Positions 41,665-51,059 of a stretch of DNA of 60,900 bases are shown in pieces. Source of the stretch: Hydnum rufescens UP504 (lineage: Eukaryota; Basidiomycota; Agaricomycetes; Cantharellales; Hydnaceae); NCBI GenBank assembly GCA_014904985.1, contig MU128910.1, forward strand, positions 295,802 through 356,701, given 5' to 3'. The position numbers were made by a program, and so were the translations under genes. Each line of letters begins with the position of its first letter. Positions within the stretch are counted from its first letter, which is position 1. The notes beneath the pieces are model-generated. The model was not told where the DNA came from and did no database searches. It was given only the letters and a program-made list of their open reading frames with translations.

Positions 41665-42290
41665 GAAGTGAATGTCCTGTTTGTGTTGCTTTTCCATCTT
41701 CCCTGATTGCTGGTGCCAGAAAAAAGAATTAGGTGCATTGGGCATTGATAGGGGAATAGCAAGAAGGGGGGTAACCCACCCTTGTCAATTGACAGCAGAT
41801 GGCATGGGTTTTCTTTATGTGCAGGTCCAGAGGAAGGTACTTCTTGTTCTTGTAATATTCTTGCAGATTCTGGCATGCTTTTTTGTTCATGACAGTCAGA
41901 ACACGGGCAATAGATTTGTGAACAGTGGAGCTAAAGGTGTAGGAGAAACAGGCATGTTCATTTGTTAGTGGAGAAAATCACTATGTGTGACACACATTTG
42001 GGAGAGCTTGGATGCCAACAGAGAGGCAATCTTTTGCACATGCAGGCTCAGGCTAAGAAGCTCTGTCTTGAGCTCTTGCAGTTGTTTTGTCAAGTCAGAC
42101 TTTGACCAATATATTTTTGAATATTCACACCACAGTCAATACACCTGTCCACATAGATCCAAGAGGTGTACCCAATACAGACTTGGACTGCAACTCATAT
42201 AGCCCCTAAGTCAAATCATGTGACATGATGCTCGATTATTGTGACTATTTCGACATGAGTCATAATGCTGCAGCTGTTTCCAGTTAACAA
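41665..42290. other. No gene seen
   Basis: Short frames only. CATGTGACATGATG-like text lies near 42220. Confidence 0.4.
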
Positions 42291-42294
42291 CAAT

Positions 42295-42925
42295 GGCATT
42301 GTCTGGGGACATGCCCAGTGTCTTCAAAATCAGAACACCTTTACAAGCATCACTTCATAGAGAACTATGTCTCAGAAAATGGAACCAATCCAATGACTGG
42401 GGAAAGGTCCACAGAAGAGGATTTAATCCCAATCAAAACCAGTAAGCCTTCAGTGGACTGATCTCCTCAAACTGGCCAGGCTCATATTGCCACACAATAG
42501 ATTCTCAGACTGTGCCCCAATGCCCAGCCACTCTCACCTCAATCCCAGTTATCCTCCCCAAATCCCCATTGTATCTTCGAAATTAGGACACCTTTATGAG
42601 CATCGCTTGATGGAGAAATATATCTTGGAAAATGGAACTGATCCAATCACTGGGGAAGACTCATGGAAGAGGATTTAATCCAAATAAAAACCAGTAAGCC
42701 TTCAGTGGACTCATCTCTTCAAACTGGTCAGGCTTATATTGCCGGATGGATAGATTCTCAGACTGCGTCCCCCATGTCCAGCGACTCTGACCTCAATCCC
42801 AGTTGTCCTTCACACACTCCAAAATGAATGGGATGCCCTCGTCCTGGAGCAATATTTGCCAAGAACTCAGGAACTCATTATATCAGTATGATCCTGCATC
42901 CCGAGTCACTGCTCACTTGTTATTT
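42295..42925 (+). pseudogene. PRP19 N-terminal fragment, internally duplicated
   Basis: Prp19 is the U-box ubiquitin ligase of the spliceosomal NineTeen complex. Copy 1 (from 42295) reads ALSGDM, then after a frameshift PVSSKSEHLYKHHFIENYVS followed by ENGTNPMTGE, TEEDLIPIKT, an intron 42442-42508 (GTAAG...CAG, 67 bp), and PATLTSIPVIL. Copy 2 (from 42565) reads PIVSSKLGHLYEHRLMEKYI, LENGTDPITGE, after a 1-nt shift EEDLIQIKT, an intron 42694-42761 (68 bp), TLTSIPVVLHTLQNEWDALV and, after another shift, LYQYDPASRVTAHLL. This covers the U-box and the start of the Prp19 core. The repeat unit is about 252 bp. The retained intron rules out an mRNA-derived copy. The WD40 domain is absent. Confidence 0.85.
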
Positions 42926-42929
42926 TAAG

Positions 42930-43420
42930 GAATTTTGGATATGGCATTCGAATCGTGTCATGGAGTCATGTGAACATATATATATATGGAAATAGACTGT
43001 TGCATTTTAGATACAGAGTTCAAATCATGTCACGGATTCATGTGGGACCAGCACATGTATATGATTTAAATGGAATACTGAAAACACATATTATCTAGTC
43101 TGCCATAAGTACACTATATTGCCTGAAGAGCCATGTTAGTTTTCAGAAGTGGCACAAGTGAGTTCAATCAACTCCAGCTGTAGACTCATAGATAATGCCT
43201 GAGGAATAATATTACAATATATCCTTTTTAATGTGGCTAATAGTATCAAGTCCCATAATGTTTGGCACAAATATTTGGCATCCTCAAGAAGATGAATTGA
43301 ATGTGCAGATGCAAATCTTCTCAACTTTAACTCTCCTTCCAACCTCTCAGTTATCCCTCAAACTTATCTTTGTGCTTTGGAGTGGTTAGTCCGCTCTGGG
43401 GTCGTATGGGTCTGCTAGAG
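42930..43420. other. No gene seen
   Basis: Contains an AT dinucleotide run near 42968-42980 and the paired words AATCGTGTCATGGAGTCATGTG and AATCATGTCACGGATTCATGTG (about 42955 and 43023), a short direct duplication. Confidence 0.45.
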
Positions 43421-43422
43421 AG

Positions 43423-45403
43423 ATGGTGAGAACTACATCAAAAAGACTGACCTTGAGCAAGAAACCAAGTCAAACAACTGAGCATTCTTCGATGCTGGCA
43501 TCTCCTACCCCTGCAGTGTCATCATCTGGCAGCTCACAGAAGGTGTTCCCCAAGTTCCAAAAGAAAGTTACCACTTTGACACCCACCTCTACCACCAGCT
43601 CTACAATCAAACCCGAGAAGCCTTTACCCATGAACACCTTGGACAATTCCAGGCCATTGCAATGGTGGTTGGGCAAACCTCTCACCCCCATGAAGCCTGT
43701 TGTTGTTTCAATTCTTGAGTCATACGGAGAGGTCTGTGAGCAGTACTTCTGTCACTTCAAGCAGAAGCGACATGGTGCGTTTATATAAATTTTGTATCAG
43801 GAGTTCCCAAAGACTAACTTGGTCTTCAAAGATGCCATCAGTGAATGGCCTATCTCTGATGACCATTTTGTCAGTATCCAAGGCTGGGTGCTTGAATACA
43901 CCAATACCCTTTGGGAGAAGGATATGTCTGAGGAACTATTGGGATTGTTGGAGAACCCCAGTGCCATTCCAGCACATCCCCCTTCCAACCTGTTGTTTTC
44001 TGGCCTTAACTCTATGCTACCTAAAGAAACCCTGCATAGACATTGGCCCAAGTCTCCCTGCAATGTTCAATCCTGGCAGCAACCACATTTGGCCTGGTCA
44101 TTCATTGACAAGCTGTGTGTGAGGCACATTTACAATTGCAATGCCCTGCATCATCCCTATCTCCTCCAGCACTGAACCACACTGTTCTTACCATTCAGCA
44201 AAGTTTGCCTCACACATGATTGATACCTCAATAACTGCTGGATCAGTGAAATGTGAGGGAAGCTTATTTTCACATTTGACTGTTACTGCTGGTGGTTGGA
44301 GGCTGTGCAGTTTTTCCTTTTGGACCTCAATGACATGCCACTCTTCTGACCCAACCACCACTCTGACTTGGTGATGCTTCTGGTTGAGAGTAGGGATAGA
44401 GAACTACCGGAAGCTGCCCAGGCATCCTACTCTAAGCATGCAATTACTAAGGAGGTTGTGGCCATTGAGGACACCAAAGCGGAGATGCTTGCAACTGCAT
44501 GACTTCTCATGCATCGTACCCTTGATCATATAGCCTTTGTCTGTGGTTTGGAGCTGCCTCATTTTGGAGTCAATCACTCATTGATTTGTTGTTTCTTCAT
44601 CATGGATAATGTGGATGTCCCAGTCGCCAAGTTGGAGCACCACAGTGTTCCCTTGCATGGGTTTTGGGTTTTGGAGGAGAGGGAGGTCCATCCTCTAGAT
44701 TCCTTCAGTTCCGTTTCTGACCCGGAGACCCAGGAGGCTGCTGAACGTGTCGCTGAATGTACTGAGCCACATGGGGATTTTGTGGAAATTTGGAAGATGT
44801 CTCGAGCAGCAGAGGTCAAGCATCCATCACCTTGATACATCCAGTATCTGATCTTTGTATCTGATAATAATCAGTCTATATGGTCCATCTTCAATGGTTT
44901 GTTTGGCACCAGCATTCACGAAGTGGACAGTGCTATGGCTGCAACACTCACTAATCTCCTTGGTCCTTCATCAGTCACCCTTTGCCATGTGGTGCCACTG
45001 CCATCTTGTAGGACCTCACCACCAGAAGGAAAAGGCAAACTCGTTGCTATTGATGCTGAGATCAATCTTGACAAAGAGCCTACCCCCCCCAATCTAGACC
45101 ATGAGGATCTAACCCCTCAGGTCGATGCCATGACCAATCTTCCAGAGTGGAACAATTGGAATTCCGATCTGTCTGTTGAAGATGATGAGGAGCTGCATTT
45201 GAATGACATGGAGATCGCTGCAAAGGTGCACATTGCAGCCCAGATTGAGAAGGTCTGGAATGAAGATCTCCTGTGGGAACAGGTCACTGCAGACCTGGGT
45301 CTGGCATTGGCAGGAAATGCAGATGCCCATGAGCACATCCTTCTGATGGTCCTGGCCACTCAGAGCAAGCATAAGGTGTACTGCACCACCCTGGAGACTT
45401 AGG
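43423..45403 (+). pseudogene. Unknown protein gene, interrupted by the Harbinger insertion
   Basis: One plus-strand frame runs from MVRTTSKRLTLSKKPSQ to KHKVYCTTLET with a handful of in-frame stops (for example 43786-43788 and 44833-44835); 44176-44400 is poorly coding and may hold an intron. The N-part is Ser/Thr/Pro/Lys-rich. The middle has LEYTNTLWEKDMSEELLGLL. The C-part has SIFNGLFGTSIHEVDSAMAA followed by TLTNLLG, then an acidic region. No known domain. The last codons are cut by the Harbinger element at 45402; across the TTA duplication the frame continues for about 20 codons (LCASEMVPAMLESK) before a stop at 48645. Confidence 0.45.
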
Positions 45404-45649
45404 CCCTGTTCAGATGCAAGAATCCAGATTCTGGACCAGATTCTTGGCCAGATTCTTGGCCAGATTCCTTGTGTCCTCAGAAAGAATCTGTAGTACTGGG
45501 GAACTCCATAGATTTGTGTAGTTCCACCTTCCTAATCTATGTCTGGTGATGACAAAATCTCAAATGACCAAGTTCTTCAACAGTGAAGGCTTGCGGCAGC
45601 ATTCTATGCGAAAACTGTCATATCCACAGCCTTCATATACAGTACAATG

Positions 45650-46858
45650 TATTTTTCCAAAGAACCATACAATACATCATCTCTCTCAGGGGAATTATGG
45701 CTCCAGGAGCTCCTAGATGGACATCCTGAGTGATTTCAGACTCAGTTTGGAATCAATAAGCACATCTTTCAGTGCCTAATTTGTGAACTCAAAAATATTG
45801 GTCTCACATGTTCCAAGTACCTCAGCCTTGAAGAGCACATTGCAATATTCCTCTATACATCTGTTACTGCCCTATCCAGCCAACTTGTGGCAGAGCAGTT
45901 CCAGCACAGCTTGGACACAATTATGAGGTACATGGAATTTTTTTCTTCTCAAACTTCCTTTAACACACATTATGGAGATACTATAGAGAAATTCTTTTTT
46001 CCCTGTCATCAGCTGATTTTTATGGGTGATATGTACAGCTTCCAGATCCAAGTAGTGGCACACCTGATGAGATTTGGAGTAATCCCAAGTTGTATCCTTT
46101 CTTCAAGGACATCCTTGGGGCTATGGACGGAACACATATCCTGTGCAATCCATCGGCCACTGAACGTCCTGCATCCTGAAATTGGAAAGGCAGAGTATCC
46201 CAAAATTGTCTTGCATGTTGCTCCTTTGATCTCCATTTCCAGTATGTCCTAGTGGATGGGAAGGGTCAGCAGCCGATGCAATGGTGTACAAAGATGCCCA
46301 CAGTACCAACTTTCCAATTCCAGATGGAAAGCAATACCTTGCTGATGCTGGTTTTGGTGGCTGTGATGCCCTCCTCATTCCATATCAGGGTGTATGTTAT
46401 CACCTGCAAGAGTGGGGTCGGGCATCACAGCAGTACAGGACTTGGTTCTGAATACAGCTAAGTACTATGATATCCCCTGTATACAGTCCCAAAAATGCAA
46501 AGGAGCTCTACAATCTTTGTCATGCACAAGCCCAAAATGTTTTTGAGCATATTTTCAGTATTCTTAAGTGACATTTCAGTATTCTGACATCCCCCCCAGA
46601 GTATGCAATGGATATCCAAGTCTGCATTCTCCCAGCCCTGTGTGCTCTGCACAATTTTATCTGGATCCATGACAAGGATGAGATATATGAATTTGACGAT
46701 ATTGAATGTGACACTGCCATACAAATTCTTCTGGAACAGCTGGCTACTGGTCCAACAAGTGTCAGAGAGCGGAATAGGGCTTATGAGCTACATGATAAGA
46801 TTGCAATAGAGATGTGGGAAAGTTATCAGAATTGCCTGGCAGAAATGGGGAGATGAGG
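45650..46858 (+). pseudogene. PIF/Harbinger DDE_Tnp_4 transposase
   Basis: N-terminal helical region (KYLSLEEHIAIFLYTSVTA), an apparent intron from about 45927, then YVQLPDPSSGTP, the first catalytic Asp in GAMDGTHI, VSQNCLACCSFDLHFQYVL, SAADAMVYKDA, the second Asp in YLADAGFGGCDALLIPYQ, and the catalytic Glu in AQNVFEHIFSILK. It ends at TGA 46856-46858 after YQNCLAEMGR. Three in-frame TGA codons (45731-45733, 46177-46179, 46569-46571) sit where the family has Arg, and there is at least one 1-nt deletion near 46250. The catalytic triad itself is intact, so inactivation is recent. Confidence 0.9.
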
Positions 46859-46889
46859 GATATATACAATAATATGGACAAGTGACACT

Positions 46890-48318
46890 CTAATTCCATG
46901 CACTAGGTCCAGATTGGGGGCCACAGAATACATCCTCCAAGAGATCCTCCTGTATGCAGCAATGCATATGAGGGCTGATCTTTGTTTTGACCCATTCCGC
47001 ATGCAGACCTGGCCACTTGATGCTCAGGTAGATATCAGTGGCCCTGGACTCATGCTGTAGTACATTCAGCAGCTCGGTTAATTCAGCATCACTGAGAGTA
47101 TCTTCTACCTCCTGCACATGACCCACTGCCTGGATTTTTCATTGAGGAGTTGTGAGAATATTGCTATTACTGCTTGTGCTGCCCGAGGTAGCCTGGAAGA
47201 TATGATTGAAGTCCACCAGGCTCTCAGCAATAGCATCGAGTGCATGACTGGATGTCCAAGGCTTCTTAATCAATGTCACAGGGACAGCAGATGATGCTCA
47301 CTTCTTTGTTGGCAGGCTTCCAGCTGTTGGGGGAGGTATGAGGGAGGGGCTGGGCATGGTGGCCCAGGAATAAGGGGAATTGGAGGTGGGAGACAGTGCA
47401 GACCTAGTGGGGGTCCCAGTAAGTGTGAGGTCAATCTTAAGTGTTGAAGAGGGGGTGATTGACATCTCCTATTCCAATAATTCTGTCAACCATTGATATT
47501 TTCACTAAAAATCAAAACCAAACCTCTTTGCTTTCATTAATCTTGAAGCCCTGCTGGTCCTCCTCATTCTTTTCATTGTCCTCATTGTCCTTGGGGATAT
47601 ATCCAGCAGCAGATGCTGTGTGGAAAGCTCGTCCACCTTTGGCAACCAGCCTGGCATGAATTTCTTCCATCTCAGTCCAGTGTGGCCATCCATGGGAGCA
47701 AAATTTTTTGGCAAGGGGATTGGCCTTCCAATGCCATACATTAGCCCTCGGTTTTGTATAATTATAGAGAATCATTACCTCCACATATTTCTCCCATACA
47801 CCTTCAGAATCTTCATTAATATCTGCCCCATGTTTGAAGCTCCATGAAAATCCTGATTGACCCATTAACTTCTCGACTACCCAATAGGTCTCCTTGAGCT
47901 AGGACAGGGAGACCTTCCATGAGCAAAATAGAATGGAGAAAAGATCAGCACAGACCTTTTGGTACTTATTTTTGCAAGATTGAGCTGTTTGATTGGCCCC
48001 AGGGCCACCAGCTGCCTTAAACTGGGCAGCCATGTCAGCCCAGACTGATGCTTTGAAAGAAGCCCCTTCTGAGTCATGACCACTGTGTTTGATCTCAAGG
48101 AGGAACTGAATTAGTTCACCTTCATCAGCACTGTTCCAGGTCACACAGCCATCACTTTCACCAGAGCCATTTTCCACTTTGCCTTTCTTTCCCTTCCTCT
48201 TCATTACAGATGTGTCAGCAATCTCAGACACAGTGAGTTTCTCAGTGTGTCCCTTGGCAGCAGATACTGGAGGAACATCCATGGTGGCTTTGGGTTGCTT
48301 TGTGCTGTATTTTGGCAT
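46890..48318 (-). CDS. Harbinger accessory protein with Myb/SANT-like DNA-binding domain
   Basis: Start MPKYSTKQPK at 48318. Exon 1 (48318-47956) carries a basic segment KRKGKKGK and the Myb/SANT start WNSADEGELIQFLLE. Intron 47899-47955 (57 bp). Exon 2 (47898-47779) continues LKETYWVVEKLMGQSGFSWS. Intron 47725-47778 (54 bp). Exon 3 starts ANPLAKKFCSHGWPHW. Removing the introns restores the usual order of these domains. A later part with TLSDAELTELLNVLQHESRA ends at 46890; the junction between 47512 and about 47130 is unclear. In known PIF/Harbinger elements such a protein binds the ends and recruits the transposase to the nucleus. Convergent with the transposase, 30 bp apart. Confidence 0.75.
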
Positions 48319-48587
48319 TGTTAGTTGAAGGTAGAACCAAGGTAGGATGAGGAACAGGGTGATGGATCGACGATGTTTGGCCAGGTCCAGTCTCTGTCCC
48401 CAAATATAGAATCTGAAAGAATCTAATAGAATCTAGGCATCCAAACAGAAAGTAGATTCTTTCAGATTCTTGAAGTTCAGCAAGAATCTGACAGAAGAAT
48501 CTGAAAAATAATCTGAAAGAATCTACATTTTTTTACTAGTAGAATCTGGAAAAAGAATCCAGATTCTTGCATCTGAACAGGGCCTTA

Positions 48588-49060
48588 TGTGCTTCAGAGA
48601 TGGTCCCAGCCATGCTAGAATCCAAGGCCAGCACGCCCGCATAAGAAGAATTGACCTTGAGTTACTGGCCATCGCTTACCCAGTGGTGAGCATGGTTTGC
48701 AATGATATTCTCAGGGTGATTACTGCCATGCTTTGTGTTACTCCCCCCATCATTCAGCATCTCCTTGTTGCCCTTCCCGTCAGTCTTGTTGTCATTCCCC
48801 CTCACATCGCTTGCCTCCTTCCTGCTTCCATTCTCCTCATTGCTTCCATTCCCCTTCTCACAGTTCCCCTTCCTGCCATTCCCCTTCCTGCCATTCCCCT
48901 TCCTGCCATTCCCCTTCCTGCCATTCCCCTTCCTGCTGTCCCCTTCTTGCTATTCCCCTCCTTGCTGATCCCCTTGCTGATCCCCTCCTCACTGTTCCCC
49001 TTGCCATTCCCCTCACCAATCCCCTCCTCACTGTTCCCCTCACCATTCCCCTCCTCATTC
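48588..49060 (+). other. Open frame across a CCCCTTCCTGCCATT minisatellite
   Basis: Five 15-bp units from about 48862 translate as LPAIP repeats, followed by diverged units to 49060. Because the unit is a multiple of three, the frame from 48587 stays open for 186 codons. Its first 40 codons (SHARIQGQHARIRRIDLELL) may belong to the gene disrupted by the Harbinger element. Probably not a functional protein on its own. Confidence 0.4.
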
Positions 49061-49088
49061 CCCCCCCAATCAGCAACATGGGCCAGAG

Positions 49089-50249
49089 ATGGAAATCAAC
49101 CATCAAGAGCAGGAGACACCTGTGTGTCCTGTGGTGTCTCCCCCTGACCCTGGTGATTCCGAAATGCAGGATGTGCAGCAAGCTGTACCCCCTCCTCAGG
49201 ACCATATGCCAGTGCATCCCCCCTTTCAAGCAGCATTGCCAATCACTCCACCACTTTCACCTTGTGATGAGCAAGGGGGTACAAATGAAGTCAGTCCTGA
49301 GCCTTCTGGGGAAATGGTGGAAGACCTCAATCCACTTGTTGTTGTTGGCGATTGGTATTGCATCAAATTCTTTGGTGTCACTGCCAATGTAGACATCAAG
49401 GCAATTTTCCAATTGCTGATGCATGATGGCCTTCTCAGGGTTCATGTTCATAAGAACAAAACAGCAAAAGGCCTGGCATGCAAGAAGCAAAAGGTGTTGC
49501 TGGCCTTTAAATCCCAGTGGAGGCAGGACCTCATTCTTGAGCAATTTGTCTCAGGTCATTACTTGCTGTGGGAATTTGAACAGGCTGTTTTGGTGCCTGT
49601 CAGTGGGCATGAAGCCGTTTTTTTGTTTCAATATGTGCTGGATCCTGATTATGTTGAGATGTCCTTTTCATACCAGACATCCCCAAGTGATCTTGCCACC
49701 CTACTGGAGCATGCACCTCCCCATCGAGAGATTGGCAACCTGCAGGAGTTACACCCCTTTCCTCTGCCTCCTGGCACAGATGCCTCCTTACAGCATTACA
49801 TTCACTATCACTTCCTGGACTTCTATTGCTATCCTCCAGTTGTACATGATTGCGATTATCCTCCACCACATGTTATGGATTGAGTGGATTTCAGCACAAA
49901 GTGGCTGTTGGAAGCTCTGGATGAGGTTGATCATGCAGTACAGCGACATTTAGTGATGATCATGAATTCCCACATGGATCGGTTTAACCACAACATTGTG
50001 CCATTCTGGGGCCCTCTCTACATTACTGGAGGACCATGCGATATTTTGGTTCATGAGCTTGCCCAGAAGGCAAAAGATTTGGCTGCTCTGGGAGATGTGT
50101 CCATCAGGTATTCTCACCCCTTGTGCAAATGCCATATAGAAGCCATTGGGTCCATAGAGTCCCAAGAATGGTCCATCCAGTGGGATTCTTCACATTCAGT
50201 GCTGACCCTCTTTCTGAAGCCCAATGAGGTCATTTGTAGTAGAGGGTGA
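49089..50249 (+). pseudogene. Unknown protein, ~386 codons with one TGA
   Basis: The frame begins MEINHQEQETPVCPV. A Pro-rich, acidic N-part (about 90 residues) leads into a compact domain VGDWYCIKFFGVTANVDIKA with LACKKQKVLLAFKSQWRQDL and SGHYLLWEFEQAVLVPV, then DPDYVEMSFSY. A TGA at 49881-49883 interrupts, and the same frame continues WLLEALDEVDHAVQRHLVMI to a stop at 50249. No recognised domain. It lies in line with the genes on either side (43.4-45.4 and 51-53.8 kb) and could be part of one larger element. Confidence 0.5.
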
Positions 50250-51059
50250 TGATTAATATTTTTGCTATTCTCTCATTGTTCCTCTACCCCATCCCATCAC
50301 TTCCATTTTTTTTAATCCTCCATGTATGTATGGATGTATGTATATCTACATATGGAATGACATTTATCAGTATTCCATTGAGGTGTTGAATAGATTGGCA
50401 AATACTGAGCAAGACATTCTCACTATGCACCAAAAATGTGCCAAACCACTCTGCTTGAGAGGCTCCTGAGTAATCTCTTGAGTGTCTCAGCTGGAGAGGT
50501 GGATCATTTGTGTATCATCCACTCTCCTTTGGGACCATCATATTAAATTTGTCACACCTCCGAACTGCAAGCCAGCACATTCCAGACAGCTTGGTCTTGG
50601 GAAATTCCTGAATATTTTCTTGAATCTCCCAGATAGAGTAGTGGGAACTGTTCCTGGGGGGGGGGTGGCATTTGCTTCACCATTGTTTTTCTCTGACTCA
50701 AGACCAAGACATTGCTCACTCCCCTTACAATTCTATTACACTCTCCTTGTCCTTATCTCACCATACACTGGGTCTCCAACTGGAGGTGTTGCCCAATATC
50801 ACCCTGAAACATTATTTTTGAGCTTGGGGAGTTTTGGCACTATTTCTTCAACAACCCAGCCAGAAAATTTGTGAAGGGTGTTTTTGCAATGCACCAAGTC
50901 ATCACATACCAAAAATCACAACTGCAAGTCCCCAAACACAAAGCCTTTGATGACCCATCTTCCAAAGCTCTGAACCCGAATGTGCATCTTTAACATTTGG
51001 GTACAATGAAGAACCCACAGTGCTTCTATCTGGCAGTCGTGTCAGACCATCCTCAGTCA
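50250..51059. other. No clear gene
   Basis: A 130-codon frame (50482-50874) shows no motif. A G run lies at 50659-50667. Confidence 0.35.

Larger units (their letters stand above)
45402..48584 (+). mobile_element. Complete PIF/Harbinger transposon with TIRs and TTA duplication
   Basis: Both ends are GGCCCTGTTCAGATGCAAGA extended to a 31-bp inverted repeat with one mismatch (45402-45432 and 48554-48584). TTA flanks it at 45399-45401 and 48585-48587, the usual 3-bp Harbinger target. Subterminal AGAATCTGA-type words are repeated on both sides. It carries the two genes typical of the superfamily, arranged tail to tail. 3183 bp. Confidence 0.95.

Noticed and set aside
48733..49392. 219-codon Ser/His/Pro-rich frame over the minisatellite
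   Set aside because: It is a shifted reading of the CCCCTTCCTGCCATT repeat; the frame starting at 49089 is the better-supported coding sequence after the repeat.
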